Part shown: in pieces, positions 1 to 9,998 of the stretch
How the letters are laid out: each line of letters starts with the position of its first letter
Numbering within the stretch: the stretch's first letter is position 1
Assembly (NCBI RefSeq): GCF_036785885.1
Contig: NC_092317.1
Coordinates: 4,032,501 to 4,096,500 of the forward strand
From: Coffea arabica
Taxonomy: Eukaryota; Streptophyta; Magnoliopsida; Gentianales; Rubiaceae
Direction of reading: 5' to 3'
Length of the DNA stretch: 64,000 bases
Translations under genes and position numbers: made by a program
Notes under the pieces: model-generated
The model's database searches: none
The model's input: the letters and a program-made list of their open reading frames with translations, nothing else
Told to the model about the DNA's origin: nothing

Positions 1-189
1 CCTTATTCGGATAGGTTTGGAATTGGGAAACATAACCCAACAAGGTTCAGGACGATCCAGGTTAGGGACTTGCAAATCTTAACTAGTTTCTGACTAATCA
101 TCGCTAACCCAAGTTGTACCATAACAAGGAGACATAACCCAACTAAACCATGGAAAAAACTAGCAAGTCAATTTCCATACTCGAATGCA

Positions 190-197
190 TATATAAA
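190..197 (+). promoter_or_regulatory. TATA box of the NAC gene (putative)
   Basis: The motif TATATAAA lies 63 bp before the ATG at 261, a normal plant TATA-to-start distance. No transcription start can be read directly from sequence. Confidence 0.45.
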
Positions 198-442
198 GTA
201 CACAACTTATCCCTCAAAACATAGTACATTATTTGCTCGTTACATCTGGTTGGAAAACTTATGGAGGAAAGTAGTACGAATAATCATGATGATCAAAACG
301 AATCCCAGGAGTTGGCTTATGCATGGAAGGATTATATGTCAATGAGTGTAGCAGAGTTACTGGGATGGAAGCAGCATATGTCAATGAGTGAAGCAGAATT
401 AGAATGGAAGAATCCAAGTTCATTATTGGCCTTAAAACAATT

Positions 443-447
443 GTTGG
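443..447. repeat. Target-site duplication, left (GTTGG)
   Basis: GTTGG directly before the left LTR is repeated at 5703-5707 directly after the right LTR. Five base pairs is the usual size for Copia integrase. Confidence 0.9.
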
Positions 448-941
448 TGTTGCGGAAACTCTACCAAATTAAGGTATAACGAGTAAATTATTGTACCTAA
501 AATTGCAAAATAGTAATTCTCAGGAAATATTTGGTGAGGCACATTGGTCTGTTTAAGTACCAATTTCCTAGACAGAATCACCTATATATGCAATTAATTG
601 CACAATAACTCACTACAAATATACCTACAAATATAGCTACTAAATAGACAATAAAATAGAACACTAGAATTTAACGAGATTCGGCTAATTTGCTTACGTC
701 CTCGGACACTACCGACAACTTAATATTTCACTAGAAAAAATATTACAAAGAGAGAAAAGTAAGCAAGTTATGATGCTATTGTTTGGTGTATCTTAATTGA
801 GAAGGTAGAGAACTTATTTATAGCTTTCAAAACCTTCTCCAATTCATAAATCCACCGATGTGGGATTGTAATTGTGTCAAATAATTCAACAATTTTGGCT
901 ATTTCAAATTCAATAATTGAGGCTTGGTTTTTAATTCAACA
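448..941 (-). repeat. Copia LTR, left copy (3' LTR of the element)
   Basis: 494 bp, with termini TGTTG and CAACA. It matches 5209-5702 along its full length at about 91% by eye. The element is antisense, so this is its downstream LTR. Confidence 0.95.
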
Positions 942-955
942 AATCTCCACCTTGG
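942..955 (-). other. Copia polypurine tract
   Basis: Just inside the left LTR the minus strand reads AAGGTGGAGATT, the typical plus-strand priming tract of plant Copia elements, next to the LTR boundary. Confidence 0.75.
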
Positions 956-1076
956 TATAATTTCTAATCCTACCAAAAATACAAATCTTTTCCCTCAAAA
1001 TTCGGTGGAGTTTTCAAATGCGTTGTCAAGCACCAATCTTCAAGTTGTGCACAACATTTATCAAATTCAAACAGTG

Positions 1077-2408
1077 TTAAAATTTGATAGTTGTCACAAC
1101 CTTTGTAAGCATATCGGCAGGATTCTCTTTGGTCTGAATCTTTTGAAGTAGTATCGTACTATCTTCCAAAATCTTCCACACAAAATGATACCATACGTCG
1201 ATATGCTTCGTCATTGCATGATAAACCTGGTTTTTTGCTAAATGAATAGCACTCTGACTATCACAATGAACTTTGAAAGGCTTCTGTGCGATTCCCAATT
1301 CATCAAGCAACCCATGAACCCAAATTACTTCCTTAACAGCCTCCGTAACTGCCATATATTCCGCCTCTATTGTAGACAAAGCAACCCTTGATTGTAAGGT
1401 AGACCTCCAACTGACTTGTGCCTTAGTAAGTATAAACACATACCCAATCGTTGATCGATGTGTATCTTGATCACCTGCGTAGTCGGAATCACAATATCCA
1501 ACTGCGCCTTGACCAATCTTCTCATCCCGCTCAAATACTAATCCAACATCTACGGTATTCAAAATGTACCGTAAAATTCATTTCACAACCTGCCAATGCT
1601 CATTGCCAGGATCATGCATGTACCTGCTCAGAATTTCAACTGCTTGTGAAATGTCGGATTTTGTACACACCATAGCATACATCAAGTTACCCATCGCATT
1701 TGCATATGGTACATTTGCCATATATTCTCGTTCTGCATCATTCTTTGGAGATAACGATGCACTGAACTTGAAATGAGGAGCAAGTGGAGTACTAACAGGT
1801 TTGGTCTTTTCATTCATGCCAAACCTCTTTAATACTTTACTAAGATACTCTTTCTGAATCAAATAAAACCTCCCCAATCTTCTATCTCTACTTATCTCCA
1901 TGCCGAGAATTTTCTTGACTTCACCGAAATCCTTCATTTCAAACTCTCGACTCAAATGAGATTTTAATTTTTCAATCTCACCTTGATCCTTGGAAGCTAT
2001 CAACATATCATCAATATAAAGAAGAAGATATATGTAGGATCCATCTCGTAGCTTGCGCAAATATACACAGTCATCATATTTGTTTCTTGTGTACCTCTGC
2101 CCCATCATAAACTTGTCAAATCGCTTGTACCACTGCCTTGGAGATTGCTTCAATCCATACAACGATTTGTCAAGCTTACACATCGTCTTTTCTTTACCAG
2201 CAATTTTGAATCCTTCTGGCTGAATTATGTAGATTTCCTCTTCCAAGTCACCATGTAAAAACGCAATTTTTACATCTAATTGGACAAGTTTCAGATCCAA
2301 TTGTGCTATCAAAACCAATAAAATTCTGATGGAGGAATGTTTCACGACTGGAGAAAACACTTCGTTGTAATCAATTCCCTCCTTCTGAGCGTAGCCTTTA
2401 GCAACCAA
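1077..2408 (-). pseudogene. Copia reverse transcriptase and RNase H, broken
   Basis: The minus-strand frame from 2408 down to 1578 carries the Copia RT core (GYAQKEGIDYNEVFSPVV, the QLDVKIAFLHGDL block, KSLYGLKQSPRQWYKRFD and catalytic YIDDM). It ends at a TGA at 1578-1580, where the same frame continues as RNase H (1077-1562: GYCDSDYAGD, STIEAEYMA, KENPADMLTK). The two parts are in one frame, so the break is a single stop codon, probably Trp to stop. The frame upstream (integrase side) is shifted. Not expected to be active. Confidence 0.9.
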
Positions 2409-2410
2409 TC

Positions 2411-4280
2411 TTACTTTGTAGCAAACACCAGATTTGTTAGGAAATCCTTTCTTCTTTGCATATACCTACTTGGATCCAATTGCCTTCTTTCCCTTTGACA
2501 GATTGACGAGTTATCAAGTCTGATTCTTATAAAGGGACTGCATTTCTTCTTCCATGTTGTCCTCCATTTTCCTTTCTCTGAACTTTGGACAGCTTCAAGA
2601 TAAGTTGTAAGAACTTCATCTATTACAATTGCAGATGCATTAGCCACCATATTAACATACCGAGCAAGTACTTTGATATTCTTTTTTGGCTTACTCAATG
2701 CAATTGATTCAAGTTGCTGTGAAAACTCTCCAACTGGAACGCCTTCTTCAGTTGATTTTTCTTCTACCATAGGAGTCCTTTCATCTGCTCCTATATCCAC
2801 TGTTGGTCTGATAATGCTTCTTTCAAATTCCACCTGCTTAGGAGTGCTCTCCACCTGTTGGGGAGTACCATCATTCTGATGTACATCTACCTTTGTTAAA
2901 ACGATAGATTCATCAAAGGTGACATCCCTGCTAAAAACTATCTTCTTCGTCTCAAGACACCAAAGGGGATAACCTTTAATGCCTGTCGTGGTCCCCACAA
3001 AAAGTGCCTTCTTTACCCTTGGATCCAACTTTGATTCTTTAATATGATAATATGCAGTAGAACCAAACGCATGTAAGAAATCATAATCTGTAACAGGTTT
3101 TTCCGACCATTTCTCTAATGGCGTTTTGCCGCCAATAGCAGTTGATGGTAAGCGATTAACGAGGTGATTTGCATATGCTAAAACCTCAGCCCAAAATTGT
3201 CTGTCCAACCAGCATTGGACAATATATACCGAACTTTCTCCACCAATATTCGGTTCATACACTCTGTCACCCCGTTCTGCTGTGGTGTATCTCTGACTGT
3301 GAAGTGCCGAACAATGCCTTCATTTTCACAGATCTCCATAGACGGATCACTAGTGTATTCACCTCCGTTGTCTGTTCGAAAACGTTTAATCTTTCTTTTT
3401 GTTTGAGTTTCCACCATCTTTTCTACTTGATGAAAATTTTCAATACTTCATTTTTCACCTTCATAGTATACACCCATACTCTTCGAGAGAAATCATCGAC
3501 AAAGGTAACAAAATAATTTTTGCCTCTCAAAGAAATTGTTTTGGAAGGTCCCTATAATCAGAGTGCACATAATCCAAAATACCTTTGGTATCGTGAATTG
3601 CAGTGCCAAATTTTACCCTTGTCTATCTCCCTTTGACACAATGCTCATAAAAATCTAACTTGCAAACACTGGCTCCTTTCAACAGTCCTTGATTCGTCAG
3701 AAAATTCAAGAATTTTTCTCCGGTATGTCATAAGCACATATGGCATAATCTGGTTACTTTCAATTCTCGATCATCACTGAAAGCCACTGCCGCTACTCCA
3801 ATAACTGCATTACCTTGATAGTAATACAGTTATTATTTTTTCAAATTCTTTTCACCAACACCAATGCACCTGAAATGATTTTCATCATTCCATTATATGC
3901 TGACACCTTGTAGCCCATTGATTCTAGTACTCCTACAGAAATGAGGTTCTTTTTCAATTCTGGCACATATCGGACATCAGTTAGAATCCTAATTGATCTA
4001 TCCTGATTCCTTAGCCGAATTAAACCAACCCCATTTGTTGCTAATGTGGTCTCATCTGTCGTGTAGACGACTTCACCTTCTTGTTCTTTGAAATCAAAGA
4101 ACCATTCCCTATTGGATTCAGGTTGTAGGACGTCATATGATGACTACAACCTGAGTCCAATAGCCATGTACTAGAATAACCAGTAGGCATGACAGCTAAT
4201 GAAAAGTCTGAATCTTGATCAATGCACTCAGCTACATTTGAATCCGCAACAGTTTTTTCCTTGTCAGGTCTACTCTTCAA
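2411..4280 (-). pseudogene. Copia protease and integrase, broken
   Basis: At 4041-4280 the minus strand encodes the aspartic protease motif LLDSGCSHHMTS, in frame with gag upstream. Integrase core motifs appear at 3178-3417 (RTDNGGEYTSD, DTPQQNGVTECMNR), and the distal integrase with its C-terminal linker lies at 2411-3262 (SAYYHIKE-type block, FVGTTTGIKGYPLW, VFSRDVTFDES). The stretch 3418-4040 (GAG-pre-integrase and zinc-binding part) has no long frame, and frames differ between blocks, so several frameshifts or stops have built up. Confidence 0.85.
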
Positions 4281-4304
4281 TTTTGAGCAGTCCTTCTTCT
4301 AGTG

Positions 4305-5078
4305 TCATTTTTCTCTGCAAAAAGCACACTCATCTTTGCTTAGTTTAGCTCTCGACTTGGATCTACCTCTCGTCCCCTTTCTCTGATTTTGTGAGCGTCC
4401 TCTAGTTACCAGAGTTTCTGCTACTCCATCTCTACTACTTTGCTTGTCGTTTCTGCTGAGCTCGTAACTGTACAGGGCAGAGCTAACTTCACTGAGGGAC
4501 ACCTCAGCTTTCCCATGGAATAGAGTTGTTTCGAGATGGTTAAACTCCTCAGGAAGAGATCCCAACAACATGAGAGCCAAATCTTCATTTTCAAATGTCA
4601 CATCTAAATTCATCATATCAGTGATTAACTGATTGAAATTAGTAATGTGATCACTTAGAGTTGTGCCGAGAACATAAGTGAAGCGAAATAAACGCTTCTT
4701 CATATCGAGCCTGTTCTAACAATTTTTGTTCAAGAACTTCTCCTTCAATCCAGTCCACAATTTATTTGCAGAAGTTTCTTTTGAGAATACATATTTCTGT
4801 TTCCTTGAAAGACACGATCGAATTGTACCACACGCTAAACGATTTAGCGTCCTCCATTCCTTCTCTTCAATCTCTTCTGATTTCTCTTTTTCGATGGCAA
4901 TGTCTAGACCTTGATTAAAGAGCGCGTCTAAAATCTCACTTTGCCACATACCGAAATGACCGGTACCATCAAATGTCTCCACATTTAATTTTGCATTCAT
5001 CATAGCATTTCTTGCCATAATAGACGATAACGAGCTTGTCGATGCTTGCATTGTAGATGAAGATCTACTTTCGGCCAT
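4305..5078 (-). pseudogene. Copia gag, broken
   Basis: The minus-strand frame begins at 5078 and shows the UBN2-type gag region (NVETFDGTGHFGMWQSEI, LWTGLKEKFLNKNC), then a TAG at 4716-4718. It continues in the same frame at 4305-4703 (ITDMMNLDVTFENEDLALMLLGSLPEEF split by no further stop) into the zinc knuckle. The CX2CX4HX4C knuckle near 4280-4330 is itself interrupted by two stop codons, one on each side of the His. Confidence 0.88.
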
Positions 5079-5193
5079 CTCTATAAATTATATTTAGTAG
5101 CTCCTAAATGTAGAATAATAATGGCCCAAGAAATCTGTTCTGATGTGGAAGATCAGACTATGTTGCAACCACAGAGCATACTAAGAAACCTTG

Positions 5194-5206
5194 ATCTCTG
5201 ATACCA
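5194..5206 (-). other. Copia primer-binding site (tRNA-iMet)
   Basis: Two bases inside the right LTR the minus strand reads TGGTATCAGAG, complementary to the 3' end of initiator methionine tRNA over 11 nt. This primes minus-strand synthesis and fixes the element's orientation. Confidence 0.85.
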
Positions 5207-5208
5207 AT

Positions 5209-5702
5209 TGTTGCGGAAACTCTACTAAATTAAGGTATAACGAGTAAATTATTGTACCTAAAATTGCAAAATGATAATTCCCAAGAAATATTTGGTGAGG
5301 CACACTGACCTGCTTAAGTATCAATTTCCTAGACAGAATCAACTATATATGCAATTAATTGCACAATAACTTACTACAAATATACCTACAAATATAGCTA
5401 CTAAATAGCCAATAAAATAGAATACTAGAATTTAACGAGATTCGGCTTATTTATCTACGTTTTTGGACACTACCGACAATTTAATATTTCACTAGAAGAA
5501 ATATTACAAAAAGAGAGAAAGAAGCAAGTTATGATGCTCTTGCTTGGTGTATCTTAATTGAGAAGGTAGAGAGCTTATTTATAACTCTCAAAATCTTCTC
5601 CAATTTATAAACCTATCGATGTGGGATTGTAATTGTGCCAAATAATTCAACAATTTTGGCTATTTCAAAGTCAATAATTGAGGCGTGGCTTTGAATTCAA
5701 CA
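5209..5702 (-). repeat. Copia LTR, right copy (5' LTR of the element)
   Basis: 494 bp, with termini TGTTG and CAACA, the partner of 448-941. As the element's 5' LTR it carries its promoter, which points away from the NAC 3' exons. Confidence 0.95.
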
Positions 5703-5707
5703 GTTGG
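5703..5707. repeat. Target-site duplication, right (GTTGG)
   Basis: A perfect copy of 443-447. The interrupted NAC reading frame continues from 5708. Confidence 0.9.
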
Positions 5708-5900
5708 AATGGATTAAATTTGTCCCAATTGGTTATAAGTTCGTCCCAAGTGATTATGAGCTTCTCAAGTATTACCTGCTCCCAAAGGTTCGTGGTGGAT
5801 TCACCTTGCCGGCCGCTGGTTTGGGTATTATTCGAGAAGCTGATGTCTACCAATCTCATCCTGCTAATCTTCCTGGTAATTACTTCTCCCACTTTAAAGG

Positions 5901-5932
<32 letters not shown>

Positions 5933-7292
5933 CAATTTGGAATGCTGTGTTCTATAAGATGTGTTTTTTGTGCTGCTGTAATCTGTAATCTGCAAGATGT
6001 GCTTTCTCTCGTTCTTATGATGTGTTGTTTTTTTCGTGTTCTCAACCTGGAAAAAATGATCAGGCTTGGACAAAGGAGAGGCGTCGTGTTATTTTTTCAC
6101 CACAAGAGATCTGAGGTATGAGAACAGTGAGAGGACAGCCCGGACCACAAAGGATGGAAGGGGCCATTGGAGGATGACTAGCAAGCGTACTCCATTGTTT
6201 GAAGCTGATCGCTCAAACTTGGGTCGAAAGAATACCCTAGTTTACCACCTCACTAAGCCCCCAGGACCAGGTGTTCCCTCAAATAAGGATCTCAAGACTA
6301 ACTGGATAATGCATGAATTCGTTCTCGACAGAAGTCTATATGATTGCTGTCAGATTCCATCAGCATCAACCAACAAGGTATACATGACTTGTTCTTCCTA
6401 ATTAACCTGCATCACAAACTATCGTAGTTGGTTTCTGCTATGATGATTAAGAGCTGTTCTAGTTAAATACAAAACGTGAAAATTGATTCCATTAGATGTT
6501 TAAATATAGAGACAATTCTCATGTGAGTTCTCTACTTATAAAACATGTAGTCATATAGGTAGACGGGTCCTTTGGAAATAAGCAGAGAACCACTGTTTCT
6601 GTTTAAACTAAACTAGATAAATAAGGTGGACGAGTCATTTGAATTCATATTTTCCATATTTATATATTTACTTAATTTATTTTGTGGTGTAGCTCAAGCA
6701 AGTTGTGTTGTGTAGAATTTATGAAAGAAACAAGGCTGAAGCAGAACAAGAGAAGAGCCGAACTGATCAGGATAGCACAAGTTTACGAATCAGAGACGCA
6801 GGTGACAGTTCTGCTGGAATTGAGAGAAGAGAAACTTGCACCAAAAGGAAGCAACGTCCAACGTCCACCCCAGAAAAAGGCACATCAAGCTGCAACCACC
6901 ATAAATCTGTTGCACTATTTGATCAAGAGGGACTGCCTTCTGGTCCGCCAAAACGATCTAGACTTGTTATGGTAGAGCAGGATGAATCCCGGATGCGCTG
7001 CAAAGAGGAGAATGGTCTTGAAGGAAATAGCCGCAATGACGAGGAGGAGGATGTCCAGTCGCGGATTGGTTGCATAGAGGATAATGAAAGCGGACATCTG
7101 ATGGCAAGCGTCAACCAGGAGGAGGAGGAGGAGGAATTCCGGATAACCACGATGAACGGTGGTCATATTGAGGAGGGGAATGAAAGTAGTCAAGAGCTGC
7201 ATCCAGCAAACGCGGGCACCGAGGAGAATTCTACAGCCTCTGGAGATTGTTTCAACAGCATTAACAAGCTGGCCAAATATACAAAGGCATAG

Positions 7293-7853
7293 TAGCGGTG
7301 ATGTTTCATCTGATACAAGCTTCATTCGTGGAGATACAAGGCAGTAAATTCTTTAGGAAAGTTTCCCATTCTCACAGCAATTATCCATCGAGCCTGGAAA
7401 TTTTTTTTTTTTTTAAAAAAAGGCTTGGACTTTCACCATTGCGAATCGTTCGATACTCCTATATAGCGGACACTGGAATAGGATACAGAAGTGTTCAAAA
7501 GAAGTCTTGATACTTCTTTGATCTAAAACTTTAATACTGATTCGGGTAAAAAGCAATTTTTTTTTTTGTATTTCGTTAATTAGTATATGTGTTTCATACT
7601 TAATTTGTTATGCAAACACTCTTCTAGGTTCTGGAATTAATCTGAACCTTTGACTACTGTTTGTAAAGTTTCATTGCATTTGATCCTTCCAAGTATACAT
7701 TCATGGATACAAGAGACTAAATCTGGCTTCGTGCATTCACGAATTTACGAACCAAAGTTAGTACCATATAAACCTGCCCAGTTTCCATTTTGAAGGTAAA
7801 AGAATTCATAATATCATCGAATTAACCATTATGTCCAATGTCCAAACAAAAAC
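7293..7853. other. NAC 3' side and short intergenic spacer
   Basis: AT-rich DNA after the NAC stop with two poly-T/poly-A runs. No coding signal seen. Confidence 0.5.
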
Positions 7854-7860
7854 TATAAAT
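7854..7860 (+). promoter_or_regulatory. TATA box of the PMEI-like gene (putative)
   Basis: TATAAAT lies 69 bp before the ATG at 7923, at normal spacing. Confidence 0.45.
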
Positions 7861-7922
7861 ATCAAGATTGCATCTTCTCTCAAAATCTCTTTCATAATCA
7901 AAACCTGGGGCCAATAAAAAAA

Positions 7923-8561
7923 ATGTCTTCTTTTCCATCTCACGTTCAATATTGCTTACCCAAAATCCTGCTCCTCCTAACCCTTCCCATTCAACCATCC
8001 TTGAGTGTCACACCCGATGGTCCTACTTTTCAATTGATCGTCAAAATCTGTAACCGAACACCAGACACACAATTCTGCAGGGACGTGTTACAACAAAATC
8101 TGCATAGCCCATCAACAGATGCTCGCACTTTGGTCGAAATATCGATCAGGCTGGTGATAGTAAATGTCACCAACACACTAGTTGCTGTGAAGCGGGCGAA
8201 AGCCAGGGCAACTAAAGAGGTAGCAGACCTTCTTACAATCTGCGAAGAGGGTTATGACGTAGTATTAAATGAATACGAGGAAGCTTCGCTTGCCATCAGC
8301 AAGAATGATATCAGGACCACGTTGTTTGATGAAGAACAGTCCACAAGACCTATAGAGGACTGCATCAAGAACATTAATCCCGTGGTGCCTCAGTTCCAAT
8401 CATATAACACCATAAATCTAGCCCTTCATAGGGTCTCAGTGGCTTGTGCTGTGATTTATTACACCGAGCCGCGTACTTTCAACTTTGAAAAGGCTCAATA
8501 TTTGTGGTGCTTTATCGCCATTCTCGTTTTATGTGGTTTTTTTTTGTTGAAACTTGCATGA
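7923..8561 (+). CDS. Invertase/pectin methylesterase inhibitor-like protein
   Basis: PMEI-domain proteins are four-helix bundles that inhibit pectin methylesterases in the wall or acid invertases in wall and vacuole. The 212-residue product from one exon has a hydrophobic N-terminal leader (about 13-29), a first Cys pair in the helical hairpin (C43 and C52, in ICNRTPDTQFC), and a second pair at C107 (LLTICEEGYD) and C147 (RPIEDCIKN), the spacing of the family's two disulfides. Two N-glycosylation sequons are at N44 and N81. Length and lack of introns fit the family. The odd part is a hydrophobic C-terminal segment (about 195-212) that could be a membrane anchor or GPI-type signal; most family members end soon after the last helix. 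Whether it acts on a pectinesterase or an invertase cannot be told from sequence. Confidence 0.8.
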   Translation: MSSFPSHVQYCLPKILLLLTLPIQPSLSVTPDGPTFQLIVKICNRTPDTQFCRDVLQQNLHSPSTDARTLVEISIRLVIVNVTNTLVAVKRAKARATKEVADLLTICEEGYDVVLNEYEEASLAISKNDIRTTLFDEEQSTRPIEDCIKNINPVVPQFQSYNTINLALHRVSVACAVIYYTEPRTFNFEKAQYLWCFIAILVLCGFFLLKLA

Positions 8562-9998
8562 AAAACGATGACAGTCATAGCAAACATCCTTTCATGACTC
8601 CCTAGTGTTCGGAGAGTAAGATTGCTGATTGGGCTCGTTAATCGGGCTTCAATAAGTTCGAGCCCACAACATATGAACAAAGGGCACTTTGGTTGAATGC
8701 AGGCCAGCCCAACATAAAAAACGTTCCTTTTTTTTTTTTAGTTTGCGTTATGTGTTTACAGTAGTATGGAAACCGCATAAAAAGTAGGAGACTTTTTAGC
8801 AATAGATTATCATATTTGCCCGATAAACAATTTTCTTAGTCATCATTATAACATCATCGTAGTGTATCATATAATTAATATAAATTATGTGGCAATACTG
8901 ACTAATTACTCGATAATCTAAAAATCCACAGGTGGAATGATCCACACAAGTACTTTTTTAGAATCAATACGAGCACAATTACTTCGTAACTTTTATGTGA
9001 GTAGATTGGCCGAGGCCTATCTGGGGCTTATTTAAGCTTGGGCAAAATTTTGATAAGGATTTCGCAACTTTAACTGAAACATTGGACCTGCGGTGAAGCA
9101 GGTCAACCCAGTTCGGTGACTCCGTCTTACTCTATTTTTAGTGCTGGGAAGTAAACCATACGTGTTGCTCGGCCGTGCAACAGAACCTGGTCAGTAGCCC
9201 GTTAAGATTTTTTTGAGGTAAGATTCAATTCGGTGGGGCGGAATATCCAAATTTCTTGTCCAACTCTCTCGCGTCATTAACGGAATCTCAGATGCACTTG
9301 CACTCCTCGTACTTGTCATACTTTTATCATACTGCTAGAGTTAGAGTTTGGTGATATATCAACCATCAAACCAAATCTAGAACTCTTAACCAAATGTACA
9401 ACTGCTAATTGTGACAGAACAGGTGGCGGGATTTCTGCATGCAAACTCCTCTTTTCTTTGGAGTACTTTACTTTCAGTTTGAGCGGCGTCCCGATTTAAC
9501 CGCGTTTTCTCGTTTCCTCTCTCTACGTACTGCTTTTTTTCTTTCCTTTTCTCTCTGCTCACGAGAAAGAGAGAACAATCTGGTTTGTCATCATCATTCA
9601 ATGTCCCCGTCCTGCCCTACTGCTACTCTCACCTTTTGCTTTTGCTTTTTTTTTTTGGCCCTTCTCCGATATCTTCTCTAGATACAAATAACCTGACTTC
9701 TAAGTTGCTTGCAAGTATAAAAGGTTTATTTTAATTGTATTTTTTCGTTTTTGACTTTGACTTTGGGCGTGAAAGTGAAATTCATTCAATTAGTTGGAGA
9801 CAGAATTGGAATCGGGCTGCTGCTGGCTTGGCTTGGACAATTTTGTTTAGGACTCGGATCTGCAGATCACCGTCTAGCTAGCTGCAAATTTTTTTGGTAC
9901 CAGAGTAATCTAAGTTTTTTTTTTTTTTTTTTAATTTTATAAAACGTTGATTCTACAAATACAGTTGCTAATAGAGGAGGAAAAAACAGGAGGAAACA
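8562..9998. other. Intergenic spacer and kinase 5' leader
   Basis: No coding region recognised. The last ~500 bp are pyrimidine-rich with CT runs and poly-T, as in a plant promoter and leader, and end at the kinase ATG (9999). Confidence 0.4.

Larger units (their letters stand above)
448..5702 (-). mobile_element. Ty1/Copia LTR retrotransposon, decayed, antisense inside NAC exon 1
   Basis: A complete 5,255-bp element bounded by two 494-bp LTRs that start TGTTG and end CAACA, with a perfect 5-bp TSD. Read on the minus strand the order is LTR, tRNA-iMet primer-binding site, gag with CCHC knuckle, protease, integrase, reverse transcriptase, RNase H, polypurine tract, LTR. Integrase before RT is the Copia order. 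Coding capacity is lost: there are in-frame stops near 4716, 4305 and 1578 and frameshifts in the integrase half and at the integrase/RT junction. By eye the LTRs differ at roughly 40-45 of 494 sites, mostly transitions, so the insertion is not very recent. It is probably not autonomous. Confidence 0.95.
261..7292 (+). pseudogene. NAC-domain transcription factor gene, exon 1 split by a Copia element
   Basis: NAC proteins are plant-specific DNA-binding transcription factors. Exon 1 is in two parts, 261-447 and 5708-5875 (5703-5707 is the duplicated target site). Exon 2 is 6064-6377 and exon 3 is 6693-7292, stop TAG. Introns are GT-AG and phases fit. Discounting the element and one TSD copy leaves one frame of 423 codons including stop. 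NAC subdomain A is at 5710-5800 (FVPIGYKFVPSDYELLKYYL), subdomain B follows (IIREADVY), subdomains C and D are in exon 2 (YFFTTRD, GHWRMTSKR, NTLVYH, KTNWIMHEF), and subdomain E opens exon 3 (VVLCRIYERN). The C-terminal region is low-complexity and acidic with an E-run. The N-terminal 62 residues contain a twice-repeated MSMS-x-AEL motif. No other stop or frameshift is visible, so the Copia insertion is the only evident lesion. After the insertion the NAC frame has no ATG until exon 2, so an LTR-started product would lack subdomains A and B. Whether any transcript still gives a NAC protein is unknown. Confidence 0.88.

Noticed and set aside
1451-1776. Plus-strand open frames inside the Copia element
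   Set aside because: Shadows of the minus-strand RT/RNase H coding sequence; no motif of their own.
6915-7325. Minus-strand frames of 75-136 codons over NAC exon 3
   Set aside because: Antisense shadow of an acidic, low-complexity coding exon (GAG runs read as Ser or Leu runs).
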